A DNA stretch of 64,000 nt from Flavobacteriales bacterium (GCA_016715895.1 JADJXH010000004.1:2170001-2234000); one strand, 5' to 3'; positions 17,538-25,707 are shown, counted from the stretch's first letter. Numbers and translations are program-made. The notes: a model not told the origin generated them from the letters alone.

Positions 17538-18398
17538 TCAGCTCTCAAAACTCCTGAAGAACTCCGGCACCAGCTCGTACACGACCCTTGGCTTCAAGCC
17601 AAGCTTGTACTTCTCGAAGAGCGTTACCAAGCGCTCACCATCGATCAGCTCGATGGGAGGAACGCCATCCCGGTTGGCCTCCTTCTGTGCATCGGGCGTG
17701 AAGCGGCCGGTGGTGAGGATCAGCCCTTTTTCGGCGCGGCCCTGCATACTACCCCGGAAGTCGCGGACCAAGGCGGGGGAGACGGTCTCCTTGTAGCGCT
17801 TGCACTGGAACACGATGTTGAAGTTGACCACATCGTTCAGGCGGATGCGGCCGATGCCATCGATGCCCTGGTCACCAGCGCCGCCGGTGATCTGGATGTC
17901 GTGGATGCCGATCTCGGTGAGCAGGCGCTTGCAGATCCGCTCGAAGCCTTTCGGGGTGAGGGCCTTCAGGGTCTCCAGCAGCGACTCGCTGTGGGCCTCG
18001 TCCTCCACGATGTCGTTGTCCAGGTTCTCCTTTTCCTTCTTGGCCTTCTTCTCCGCGCGCGACTTCGGATCACCACCCACGGTCTGGTGGATGCGCTGGA
18101 ACATCTGGTACACCTGCTCCTCGGTGAGCTTGGCCTCGACACCTTCTTGTGTAAGGCGCCATGTACCGCTCTTGGGCGAATCCATCAGACCAGCCTTGGT
18201 GAGGTAGAAGCGCGCCCACTGGATCTGGTTGCGCACGCGGCTCTGCCCGGAGGGGATGAGCTGCTCCACCTCGCTGTCTGGGATCTTCAGGTCGGCGATC
18301 ACGGCATCCACGACCTCGCCGGTGGCCCCTGAGCCGCCCAGGTTCTTCATGACGCGGAGAAGTGGGATGCAATACTTGAGGAAGTGGGGGCCTTTCAT
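17538..18398 (-). CDS. Mrr-family restriction endonuclease
   Basis: 286 residues. The N-terminal ~95 residues form an Mrr-type winged-helix domain (FLKYCIPLLRVMKNLGGSG ... RVRNQIQWARFYLTKAGLMD ... WRLTQEG). A charged linker (SRAEKKAKKEKENLDND) leads to the catalytic Mrr domain, where GGAGDQGIDGIG supplies the acidic residue and IVFQCKRYK the Q-x-K motif of the PD-(D/E)xK fold. Family members cut modified or foreign DNA (type IV restriction); target specificity is unknown. Two decayed copies of its C-terminal segment occur at 15078-15189 and 14291-14360, so related genes have come and gone here. Confidence 0.9.
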   Translation of the reverse strand: MKGPHFLKYCIPLLRVMKNLGGSGATGEVVDAVIADLKIPDSEVEQLIPSGQSRVRNQIQWARFYLTKAGLMDSPKSGTWRLTQEGVEAKLTEEQVYQMFQRIHQTVGGDPKSRAEKKAKKEKENLDNDIVEDEAHSESLLETLKALTPKGFERICKRLLTEIGIHDIQITGGAGDQGIDGIGRIRLNDVVNFNIVFQCKRYKETVSPALVRDFRGSMQGRAEKGLILTTGRFTPDAQKEANRDGVPPIELIDGERLVTLFEKYKLGLKPRVVYELVPEFFRSFES

Positions 18399-18540
18399 GG
18401 GTGATGGAGGAACGGCCCGAAGCTAGGGGGACGGATCTCAAAACCACCCTGTGCTGGAAGCTGTTGGTCAACGCCTGTAGATGTGCAGTGGTGAAGGCGA
18501 AGGTGGTGGGATAGTATGATAGGGTGAATCAAACTCGGGG

Positions 18541-19113
18541 CTAGCCGTATAGCTCAATAAGTTCAGCTCTGCGTTTTTCCAAGCGGCTTTGAATGACCGC
18601 CTCGGCAGCGGTTGACCATTGTTGAGCTTGAGGATTTGCTTGACGAAGTAGCCCGTGAGTTGGAGCCATTAGCTCTTTGGCCTTTGACAAAGCACCTTCC
18701 TTGTTCAGCACGCCGAGAGTGACTTCGACATTAATACTATCACCATCAGGCTGATAGAAGCGCAAGCCATCTAAGGTGGCCCCATTTGGAAAGACGCCAA
18801 ACAATTCCTCGCTGCCCGACACACTGAAGCCGACGGTGATATTGTAGTAGGTCTTTTCACCACCCCACATGTTCTCGGCGCTTGAGCCAACGGACCTGAC
18901 TTCCTCATTGTGGTCAATGACCTTCGGCTCAGCGATTGATGCCTGTTCCAAGAGCACAGCCTTTTTCGTCGCATTGACATACTGCTCAAAACTCCGTTCA
19001 TCCTTAGCCTGCTGAATGGTTATGGCTGCCACATGGTCGTTCAAGTCGTTCATCCGTTCCTTGAAGAGGTCGTCAATAGGCTTTAGCTGATTGACAGAGA
19101 GGTAATTGCTCAT
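18541..19113 (-). CDS. Protein of unknown function in a putative nuclease cluster
   Basis: 190 residues from ATG 19113 (MSNYLSVNQLKPIDDLFKER). The N-terminal third is helical (DDLFKERMNDLNDHVAAITI). The middle is beta-like (KTYYNITVGFSVSGSEELFG ... GLRFYQPDGDSINVEVTLGV) and the end is helical again (AAEAVIQSRLEKRRAELIEL). I do not recognise it. GC is visibly lower than in the window at large: one line I counted (18721-18780) is 28/60. It follows the putative PD-(D/E)xK gene after 37 bases on the same strand and is probably in its operon. Confidence 0.7.
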   Translation of the reverse strand: MSNYLSVNQLKPIDDLFKERMNDLNDHVAAITIQQAKDERSFEQYVNATKKAVLLEQASIAEPKVIDHNEEVRSVGSSAENMWGGEKTYYNITVGFSVSGSEELFGVFPNGATLDGLRFYQPDGDSINVEVTLGVLNKEGALSKAKELMAPTHGLLRQANPQAQQWSTAAEAVIQSRLEKRRAELIELYG

Positions 19114-19150
19114 TTGGGGGCTCTTGGTGGGTTGATTGGGTTTGCAGGGC

Positions 19151-19645
19151 TTAGTCAAACAAGCCAGGCGGATCGCACACCACGCTGTTGAACTTCGCTT
19201 CCTTCGTGCGCAGTCTGCGGACGCACTCTTCGAAGTCGTCCGTCCAGATGTCGCCGGGTGTCATTGCGACTGGCTGGAACTTGTTGATGCATGCACGGTC
19301 CTTGGCATCGGGGCGAAGCCAGGCTGAGACACAATACATGAACTTGGACCAGTCGCCGGTGGATGGCTGCATAGCCACGGCAAGGATGTCGAACTCTCCG
19401 AAACGGTAGGGCCGTGTGTCGCTGTCATCGGCGCCTTTCCCACCGCGCGTCTTTTGCGTTTCCACGACCCACATGTCCTCCGGGAACTTGCGGTTGGCCT
19501 GCCGGGCGGTCATGGGCTGGAACTCCTTGCTTCGCTGGAGCTTCACCTGCACAGAAACCTGGCCTTTGCCATCGTCGAGGAGGTAGTCGTACGCCTTGTC
19601 GCTCGGAGCGATCAGTGAAGACCAATGCTCCAAGTGGGCAACCAC
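19151..19645 (-). CDS. Putative PD-(D/E)xK-type protein (start uncertain)
   Basis: 164 residues from a GTG at 19645; the frame continues upstream for about 15 more codons (PQEVGTDAVFELEVVAHLEH) before a stop and has no ATG in frame. An ATG one base out of phase lies at 19688, so a one-base frameshift near the 5' end is possible. The segment HLEHWSSLIAPSDKAYDYLL, then DDGKGQVSVQVKLQRS, has the E ... D ... (x)VK order of a PD-(D/E)xK nuclease core. The C-terminal half (EFDILAVAMQPSTGDWSKFM ... CINKFQPVAM) has no recognisable domain. Middle gene of a three-gene minus-strand set. Confidence 0.6.
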   Translation of the reverse strand: MVAHLEHWSSLIAPSDKAYDYLLDDGKGQVSVQVKLQRSKEFQPMTARQANRKFPEDMWVVETQKTRGGKGADDSDTRPYRFGEFDILAVAMQPSTGDWSKFMYCVSAWLRPDAKDRACINKFQPVAMTPGDIWTDDFEECVRRLRTKEAKFNSVVCDPPGLFD

Positions 19646-19695
19646 TTCCAGCTCGAAGACGGCATCAGTGCCGACCTCTTGCGGCCATCAGAATC

Positions 19696-19908
19696 CTAGC
19701 ACTTTCTCGACTTGCGGTCCAGGATCTCAAATGCTTTGAGGATCATCTCTGGACTCGCTTGGAAGGTGCCTGACAGGTTTTGAACCAATGGGTGCTTTTT
19801 GAAAGCTTCTGCAACTTCCGGGTTGCTTTCATTCGCTTTCAGTATGGAGCCGATCTCTTGAGCGGCTTTGAGAGGAGCTTGTTGCCGACGGTTTCGCTTA
19901 GCTGCCAT
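19696..19908 (-). CDS. Small helical protein of unknown function
   Basis: 70 residues from ATG 19908 (MAAKRNRRQQAPLKAAQEIG). The N-terminus is very basic, followed by amphipathic helices (NESNPEVAEAFKKHPLVQN, SPEMILKAFEILDRKSRKC). It could be a small DNA- or RNA-binding partner, but nothing in the sequence proves this. A -7-like box TACCTTG on the minus strand (19936-19942), with a TTG about 22 bases further up, supports this start and makes it the first gene of the set. The next gene's frame begins within 50 bases. Confidence 0.55.
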   Translation of the reverse strand: MAAKRNRRQQAPLKAAQEIGSILKANESNPEVAEAFKKHPLVQNLSGTFQASPEMILKAFEILDRKSRKC

Positions 19909-19935
19909 GGGGATGTGTTTTGGGCCGGACTTGGG

Positions 19936-19961
19936 CAAGGTAGAGCTCAATCTGTACTTTG
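19936..19961. promoter_or_regulatory. Compact divergent promoter region of the nuclease cluster
   Basis: On the minus strand TACCTTG (19942-19936) precedes the gene starting at 19908. On the plus strand TACTTTG (19955-19961) precedes the PLD-type gene starting at 19979. Both resemble the TAnnTTTG box but lack one base. The whole intergenic space is 70 bases, so the two transcription units must share control elements. Confidence 0.4.
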
Positions 19962-19978
19962 CAACTCAGAATCCGCCA

Positions 19979-20830
19979 ATGCCGCAGTTGCTACAGTCGC
20001 CATGGTCCAAGCAGTTCGCCACACTCGTAGAGCAGGCGGAGAACGCGCTGCTCCTTTGTACGCCGTACATCACCAAAGGACCATGCGAGCGCATTGTCGA
20101 TACCGTCACGAAGCTCGGTCGCGCTTCGGACCTGAAGGTTTCGATCCTGACGGACTTGTCCCGCCAGAACATGATTTCGGGGTACACTGACCCCAAGGCA
20201 CTTCACGATCTGACGACAGCTCTGCCGAAAAGCGCTGTCCGCTTCTTGCCGAGCTTGCACGCCAAGGTGTATGTTGCCGACGATCGTTTAGCCATCGTTA
20301 CTTCTGGCAACCTGACTGATGGCGCAATGTTCCGGAATTTCGAGTACGGTGTCTGGTTCGATGATGAGGCCAGCGTACGTGCTATTCGGGCAGATGCCGA
20401 AAACTATGCCTCACTTGGGTCATTGGTAGATGTTACCCAGCTGTTGACGTTTGCTGAGATTGCCAGCGAACTGCGTGAACTGAGCAAGGCTGTGATCAAG
20501 ACAGCAGAGAAAGACATTCAGCGCCAGTTTGATGAACGACTGAATATTGCCGAGGAGAGCATTCTTCTTGCCCGGACTGCAGGAAGGACGGCTCATGCGA
20601 TTTTCTCGGATGCTGTGCTATATGTGCTTCGAAATGGACCACTTCCAACTAAAGAGATCCACGAGGCGATAAAGCGGATACATCCAGACCTTTGCGACGA
20701 TACCGTTGATCGGGTGATCAACGAGCAGCATTTTGGCAAGAAGTGGAAGCACGCGGTGCGCACTGCACAACAGCACTTGCGCAGTGCCGGTAAGATCAAT
20801 TTGGCGGACGACAAATGGTCGCTCGTTTGA
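19979..20830 (+). CDS. Phospholipase D-like nuclease with C-terminal winged-helix domain
   Basis: 283 residues from ATG 19979; upstream in-frame codons precede the promoter box and are rejected. Residues ~15-165 are a single PLD-like domain: NALLLCTPYITKGPCERIVD at the start, then the catalytic LHAKVYVADD (H-x-K-x4-D) and TSGNLTDGA with the expected Asn. One HKD motif means the active site would form from two subunits. After a helical linker (EKDIQRQFDERLNIAEESIL), residues ~225-283 look like a winged helix (GPLPTKEIHEAIKRIHPDLC ... WKHAVRTAQQHLRSAGKI), similar in pattern to the N-terminal domain of Mrr enzymes. Likely a DNA-cleaving protein, transcribed away from three small genes. Confidence 0.82.
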   Translation: MPQLLQSPWSKQFATLVEQAENALLLCTPYITKGPCERIVDTVTKLGRASDLKVSILTDLSRQNMISGYTDPKALHDLTTALPKSAVRFLPSLHAKVYVADDRLAIVTSGNLTDGAMFRNFEYGVWFDDEASVRAIRADAENYASLGSLVDVTQLLTFAEIASELRELSKAVIKTAEKDIQRQFDERLNIAEESILLARTAGRTAHAIFSDAVLYVLRNGPLPTKEIHEAIKRIHPDLCDDTVDRVINEQHFGKKWKHAVRTAQQHLRSAGKINLADDKWSLV

Positions 20831-20840
20831 AGTAACTGGC

Positions 20841-21713
20841 TTACCGCCGGAAGGTGCTGTAACCATGCAGCATTGCGGCGTATTGCAGTTGCGCCAGTTG
20901 CCGGTTCAATGCGCTGTCCACTTCGGGCAAGAAGGGTGTCGGGGTGAGGTCAAGGCCGAAGCGTTCGGCCACCAACCGGTTTCCCAATCCATAGCGCTCG
21001 AATCGTCGGATGAAGTCAGCGAGATCGGCATCGAAGTCATGCAAACAGATGCTTCCGTGCGCGTAGTCGAGCTGGCCAATGGTGCGCAAGCGGAAGCCCA
21101 AGTCTACATCCTCTCCGCCCGCAATGGGTATGGAACCATCGAAGCCCCCAGCAAGCAGGAATGCTTCACGCGAGACGAGGCAATTGGCGGTCACGAGGTA
21201 GTCAGGTCGTCCGGCTTCAGCCCCTATTGCCACTTCAGGCGGTATCAGGATCTCCTGCTGGTGGTAGTACAGCGAAACGGCATTGCGGACGAGAGGTTCT
21301 ACATGCCCTGCATAGGCTACGGCGCCAGGGAGCGCGGCTAAGTAGCCGGAAAAGGACCCAGGCAGGGGTACACAGTCGCTGTCCATGAAGGCGAGCCATG
21401 GTGTGCGCGCCGCCAAAGCTCCATGATTGCGCGCATTGGCCGGACCGCGTCTTTGGCAGTTCAGCAAGCGGATGGGCAGCTCTGGCGGGAACGGGTCAAA
21501 GCCGGTTCGCGATCCATTGTCCACGACTATGATCTCGACTGGTAGTTGATGCTGCGGGTGCATGTTCCGGAAGGCTGCGAGCATCTGTGCGATACCAGCA
21601 GCGTTGTTCAGGACCGGCACCACCACGGTTATGTCCTTGACCGATGTGGGCAAAGGCGGCTGCAAGAGAAACCTTCGGCGAGGGATGTACCCGGTTCTAG
21701 ACAGCAGGGTCAT
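20841..21713 (-). CDS. Family 2 glycosyltransferase
   Basis: 290 residues. The GT-A fold is evident: DITVVVPVLNNAAGIAQMLA at the start of the domain, EIIVVDNGSRTG, the acidic metal-binding DSDC in WLAFMDSDCVPLPG and the GGEDVDLGFRLR acceptor-side motif. It would transfer a sugar from a nucleotide donor to a surface glycan or lipid; the sugar is unknown. No membrane helix is present. It converges on the PLD-type gene (10 bases between stops) and stands alone, with no other glycan genes nearby, which is odd and fits cargo of an island. Confidence 0.88.
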   Translation of the reverse strand: MTLLSRTGYIPRRRFLLQPPLPTSVKDITVVVPVLNNAAGIAQMLAAFRNMHPQHQLPVEIIVVDNGSRTGFDPFPPELPIRLLNCQRRGPANARNHGALAARTPWLAFMDSDCVPLPGSFSGYLAALPGAVAYAGHVEPLVRNAVSLYYHQQEILIPPEVAIGAEAGRPDYLVTANCLVSREAFLLAGGFDGSIPIAGGEDVDLGFRLRTIGQLDYAHGSICLHDFDADLADFIRRFERYGLGNRLVAERFGLDLTPTPFLPEVDSALNRQLAQLQYAAMLHGYSTFRR

Positions 21714-21749
21714 GGCTTCAGCTGATCAGTCAATGTTTGTGGCAGCCGG

Positions 21750-23042
21750 TCAGCGCCTTGCTCCTGCGATGTGAAAGCACGGTAAGCAGAATGGTTTCCA
21801 ACGTGTAGTGGGATGGTATTCCCCGCATCGCAAACAGAACTGCCGGTTTGCGGGCGGGTCAAGGTTCATGTCCTCGCGTACCTTCTCAGGGTAGAAGCAC
21901 TCGCCACACAATGGTTTGTACCGATTGCGGACTATTGGAGTGCGGCAGCGGATGCAGAATCCTTCCTTGGTTTTCTGCCATTCGGGTATCTCTGGCTCCC
22001 TCCGTTCATATGGCCTCGGCGCCGATTCGATGGGTTCGCTATCCTCTTCTTCGTCCAGGCTATCGCCGGCCCAGTCAGCATTCAGCATGGCCTCAGTATC
22101 GCAATGCTCGCAATAGTGTCCGACGTCGATCTTCTCGTATTTCAGTTCGCCACGCCCAGCAGGTGCGATGTACTGCGTGAACATGTGGAACTCGCCGGCG
22201 AAGGCTCCGCACTCCTTGCAAGTATTCGCCGGGTAGCTGCGCCGCTGTGTTCGGCTATACATGTCCTTGATCAGACAACCCTTGCTTCGGGCAAGTTGAA
22301 GTTCGGCATCGGTGAATTGCTCCGGCCCTGCGTACGTGCCGCCGCGTGACTCACCACCCTCCACAACAGCGATGGGCATGACGCACCCGCATTTCCAACA
22401 GCCGCCTTCGATGATCCACAGTACTACGTTGTTTTGAAAGCGCTGACACTTGGGACATCGCGGGTTCACGCATTGGTCTACATGGTCGGGCACGAGTACA
22501 GGAGCTGTGGCCTTCTCCAGATCTGTATCGCTCTTCAGATCGAAGCGGGCGAGTGCGATGCGTTGCTGGCGGTAGTAGGTAAGTGCCTGCTCTTCGGGGG
22601 CATGCGTTACTACAACCTCCAATGCCCAAACTGGGCTGTCCGCATTGGTGGAAAGAACGATGTCCGGTCGGCATGGACCGAGAGAGAGTTCCTCTTCCAC
22701 CCGAGCGGCCTTCTTCAATAGGTTTCCTTCGTGTTCGCGATCGCATGCTCCGCACCGCCACTTGATAGGCAGGGGCTCCTTGTTGTCCAGATGCCGTTGG
22801 ATCCGCTGGGAGAGCAATCGCTTGAAACCGAAGTGCAACACGGATTCTGGCTCGCAGTTCGGGCTTTTGACCTTATGCGCATAGTGTGGCCGCTTCGCAC
22901 CCTTCTTCTGCTCCACACTGCGGCGTGGTATCATTTCACCCTTGCATTCAGGGCAGTGGTAGCGCTGGCCTTTTACGGCGTTCACGGCCAACACCAACTC
23001 CTGGGCGTCGTCGTACGCAACGGTGTATAGGATATCACGCAT
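21750..23042 (-). CDS. CoiA-like nuclease with multiple zinc ribbons
   Basis: 430 residues from ATG 23042 (MRDILYTVAYDDAQELVLAV). The N-terminus has the CoiA-type zinc finger and arginine/histidine pattern (YHCPECKGEMIPRRS ... RPHYAH). Then comes CRPDIVL followed by WALEVVVTHA, the D ... ExV core of a PD-(D/E)xK nuclease as in competence protein CoiA. The C-terminal half is unusual: at least five further CxxC-type knuckles (CPKCQRF, CWKCGC, CKECGAF, CEHCDTE, CIRCRTP with CGEC, CLRCGEY with CLPC), suggesting several zinc-bound modules for nucleic acid binding. Competence is not implied, because no other com genes are here. A role in DNA processing or defence is inference. Confidence 0.75.
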   Translation of the reverse strand: MRDILYTVAYDDAQELVLAVNAVKGQRYHCPECKGEMIPRRSVEQKKGAKRPHYAHKVKSPNCEPESVLHFGFKRLLSQRIQRHLDNKEPLPIKWRCGACDREHEGNLLKKAARVEEELSLGPCRPDIVLSTNADSPVWALEVVVTHAPEEQALTYYRQQRIALARFDLKSDTDLEKATAPVLVPDHVDQCVNPRCPKCQRFQNNVVLWIIEGGCWKCGCVMPIAVVEGGESRGGTYAGPEQFTDAELQLARSKGCLIKDMYSRTQRRSYPANTCKECGAFAGEFHMFTQYIAPAGRGELKYEKIDVGHYCEHCDTEAMLNADWAGDSLDEEEDSEPIESAPRPYERREPEIPEWQKTKEGFCIRCRTPIVRNRYKPLCGECFYPEKVREDMNLDPPANRQFCLRCGEYHPTTRWKPFCLPCFHIAGARR

Positions 23043-23286
23043 GGCGATTTGGGCAGGAGAATGACCCAATTCCAAAATTCGGTCCAAGACCGATCAGTTT
23101 AGACGTGGCGCGGGTTGCGTGAGCGGGCGCAGCGGCAGCCCGGCGCCGGAAGGGCCTTGCAGCCACGAGCAGCGAGGAGGCCGACGAAGGAGGACCCCGC
23201 AGCGCCGTGGGTGCTGGCCCTGACAAGCCGGCTACAGCGGAGCACGCGACCGGCCGCTTTTGGGCCGGGCACGCCCTCATCATCAC

Positions 23287-25359
23287 CTAACTCTGGTCGA
23301 GCTTCTTCACCATCGTTAAGATCGTCGCCAGGGCCACGGTCTCGCCCGTCTCATCCACCACGTCTACAAGCCATTTGACTATCCCCCGCGCCACATCCGC
23401 CCCCTTGGGTGAATCCTCCGTCTTCGGCCGTTTCTCCTGATCCAATTTCTCGCGGCATGTGAACTTCACCTGGATGGTGGAGCCAGGGTACACCGGCTTC
23501 AGGAACCTGCACTCCTCGATGCCGTAGTTGAGCAGCACGGGGCCTTTTGGCGGATCCACGAAGAGGCCCGCCGCTCGGCTGAGGATGAAGTAGCCATGCG
23601 CCACGCGGCCGGTGAAGGGGGTGCCCTCGAGGCTGTTGGCGTCCATGTGCGCGTAGAAGCGGTCGCCGCTGAGCGCGGCGAAGTCCTCGATGTTCTGCAG
23701 CGTCACCAGGTGTTTCTCGCTGAGCAGCGTGTCGCCGATGTTCAGCTCCTCGAAGTGCAGGCGGAAGGGGTGCTTTTCGCTGATGTGGTAGCGCGCGCCC
23801 TGCTGGTACTGCTGGGTGAGGGCGGTGATGGTGGTGGGGCTGCCCTGGATGGCGGTGCGCTGCAGGTAGTGGAGCACGCCGCGCTTGCCGCCCATCTCCT
23901 CGCCGCCGCCCGCGCGGCCGGGACCGCCGTGTACGAGCGTGGCCAGCGGACTGCCGTGGCCGGTGTTCTCCTTGGCCATCTCGCGGTTCAGCACCAGCAT
24001 GCGGCCGTGGTGGCTGGCGGCGCCCCACACGAACTGCTGGGCGGTCCTGTCATCGTAAGTGGCGATGGTGGCCACCAAGGAGCCCTTGCCGAGCTTGGTG
24101 AGGGCCACGGCATCGTCCAGGTCGGTGTAGGGCATCAATGTGCTCACCGGACCAAAGGCCTCCACGTTGTGGCTCTGCTGGTTCTTCCAGGGATCGGCAT
24201 TGAGCAGCAGGATGGGGCTCATGAAGGCGCCCTTCGCCACATCGGCCCCGGTGACGTTCACGCTGTCGGGGTCGCCGTACACCACCTGCGAGGCCTTGAG
24301 CAGCTCGGCCAGCGCGCGCTTCACTTCCTCGCGCTGCGCCTTGCCCGCCAGCGCGCCCATGCGTACCCCCTCGGTGCGCGGGTCGCCGATCACGGTGCCG
24401 CCCAGGCGTTTGCCCAGGGCGATCTGCACGTCCTCGATGAGGTTCTGCGGCACCAGGATGCGGCGCGCGCCGGTGCAGCGCTGCCCGCACTTGAGGGTGA
24501 TCTCGCGGCCCACCTCCTTGATGAAGAGCTCGTACTCCTCGGTGCCCGGCACGGCGTCGGGGCCGAGCACGATGGCGTTGAGGCTGTCGGCCTCCATGTT
24601 GAAGGGCACGCTCTCGTCGATGAGGCGGTCGTGGCGCTTGAGCATGCGGCCGGTGCTGGCGCTGCCGGTGAAGGTGACCACGTCCTGGTGCATCACGTGA
24701 TCGAGCAGATCACCCGCGCTGCCCACGATCAGCTGCAGGGCGCCCTCGGGCAGGATGCCGCTGGCGATGATGTCCTTCACCATGGCCTCGGTGAGGTAGC
24801 TGGTGACGGTGGCGGGCTTCACCACGGCGGGCACGCCGGCCATCCAGTTGACGGCGCACTTCTCCAGCATGCCCCAGATGGGGAAGTTGAAGGCGTTGAT
24901 GTGTACGGCCACGCCCTCCTTGGGCACCATGATGTGGTGGCCGATGAAGCTGCCGGTCTTGCTGGTCTTGATGGCCTCGCCGTCCACGTAGAAGGGCATG
25001 TTGCCCAGGGTGCGGCGCAAACTGGCGTTGGCGAAGAGGTTGCCGATGCCGCCTTCGATATCCACCCAGCTGTCGGCCTTGGTGGCGCCGGTGCGGTAGC
25101 TGATGGTGTAGTACTTCTCCTTGCGCTCCATCAGGTACAGGGCCAGGGCCTTGAGCATGCGTCCGCGCTCGGGGAAGGTCATCTTCCGGAGCTTGGGTCC
25201 GCCCACGGTGCGGGCGTAGTGGAGCATGGCGGCGAAGTCGAGGCCGCCGGAGGAGGTGGTGGCGACGAGCTCGCCGGTGGAGGCGTCAACGAGCTCGGCT
25301 TGCGGGCCGGTGCCGGCGACCCATTGGCCGGCGATGTAGTTCTGTAACTGGGTGCTCAT
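23287..25359 (-). CDS. paaZ: Bifunctional aldehyde dehydrogenase / enoyl-CoA (oxepin-CoA) hydratase PaaZ
   Basis: 690 residues, close to the E. coli protein. Residues 1-~520 are an aldehyde dehydrogenase with the general base Glu256 (NMEADSL) and nucleophile Cys295 (CGQRCTGARR) at the expected positions. Residues ~525-690 are a MaoC-type hydratase with the GDRFYAHMD (Asp566) and GRVAHGYF motifs. In the phenylacetate pathway PaaZ opens the oxepin-CoA ring and oxidises the resulting aldehyde. The other paa genes are not adjacent; only paaY is found, 27 kb away. The upstream stretch has the AT-rich inverted repeat described below, which includes a possible TACATTTT -7 box. Confidence 0.95.
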   Translation of the reverse strand: MSTQLQNYIAGQWVAGTGPQAELVDASTGELVATTSSGGLDFAAMLHYARTVGGPKLRKMTFPERGRMLKALALYLMERKEKYYTISYRTGATKADSWVDIEGGIGNLFANASLRRTLGNMPFYVDGEAIKTSKTGSFIGHHIMVPKEGVAVHINAFNFPIWGMLEKCAVNWMAGVPAVVKPATVTSYLTEAMVKDIIASGILPEGALQLIVGSAGDLLDHVMHQDVVTFTGSASTGRMLKRHDRLIDESVPFNMEADSLNAIVLGPDAVPGTEEYELFIKEVGREITLKCGQRCTGARRILVPQNLIEDVQIALGKRLGGTVIGDPRTEGVRMGALAGKAQREEVKRALAELLKASQVVYGDPDSVNVTGADVAKGAFMSPILLLNADPWKNQQSHNVEAFGPVSTLMPYTDLDDAVALTKLGKGSLVATIATYDDRTAQQFVWGAASHHGRMLVLNREMAKENTGHGSPLATLVHGGPGRAGGGEEMGGKRGVLHYLQRTAIQGSPTTITALTQQYQQGARYHISEKHPFRLHFEELNIGDTLLSEKHLVTLQNIEDFAALSGDRFYAHMDANSLEGTPFTGRVAHGYFILSRAAGLFVDPPKGPVLLNYGIEECRFLKPVYPGSTIQVKFTCREKLDQEKRPKTEDSPKGADVARGIVKWLVDVVDETGETVALATILTMVKKLDQS

Positions 25360-25364
25360 GAGCG

Positions 25365-25454
25365 GAATGTAAAATGTAGAATGTAGAATGATGAAAGCTG
25401 AATGCTGCTCACCCGTTCCAAGTTGAGCGTTCTACATTCTACATTCTTCATTCC
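25365..25454. repeat. Imperfect inverted repeat of GAATGTAGAA words upstream of paaZ
   Basis: The left arm (25365-25392) consists of GAATGTAAAATGTAGAATGT-type words. The right arm (25430-25454) is the complement type, TTCTACATTCTACATTCTTC, about 37 bases later. The arms match over roughly 20 bases with a few gaps. It lies between paaZ and the second toxin-antitoxin pair. Confidence 0.6.
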
Positions 25455-25707
25455 TGCCCTACAGGCCATCCAGGGGCCGGCTGCGTGGTTCTGGAGTTGC
25501 ATGAGGTCCGCCTTCGCGCTGGTGCGCTTCGGCGTTCGAAGGCGAAGATCGGCACGGGAGGGCTATCCGCAGATGACGGGGTTCATCCGCAGATGACGCC
25601 GATGGCGCAGGACCTGTCCCGCCTTAGCGGGATGAATACCGGGCAGGACTGAGCTATCTGCGTCATCTGTGCCATCTGTGGAAAACCCATGGCGAGGGTC
25701 CGCGGAT
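25455..25707. other. Non-coding stretch with short repeats
   Basis: No gene is seen. The stretch contains the 14-base direct repeat ATCCGCAGATGACG at 25565-25578 and 25585-25598, and an inverted relative (GCGTCATCTG) at about 25660-25669. There is also a small hairpin CCCGC-CTTA-GCGGG at about 25618-25631. These look like dispersed short repeats rather than a gene or RNA I can name. Confidence 0.5.

Noticed and set aside
21750..23042. Competence (coiA) gene
   Set aside because: The N-terminal pattern is similar, but the zinc-rich C-terminus and lack of other competence genes do not allow the name.
23043..23286. RNA gene in the 244-base gap between the CoiA-like gene and paaZ
   Set aside because: The stretch is GC-rich with possible hairpins, but I find no tRNA, rRNA or known riboswitch pattern.
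23596..25347. A 583-codon plus-strand open frame
   Set aside because: Antisense of paaZ with low-complexity composition and no domain.
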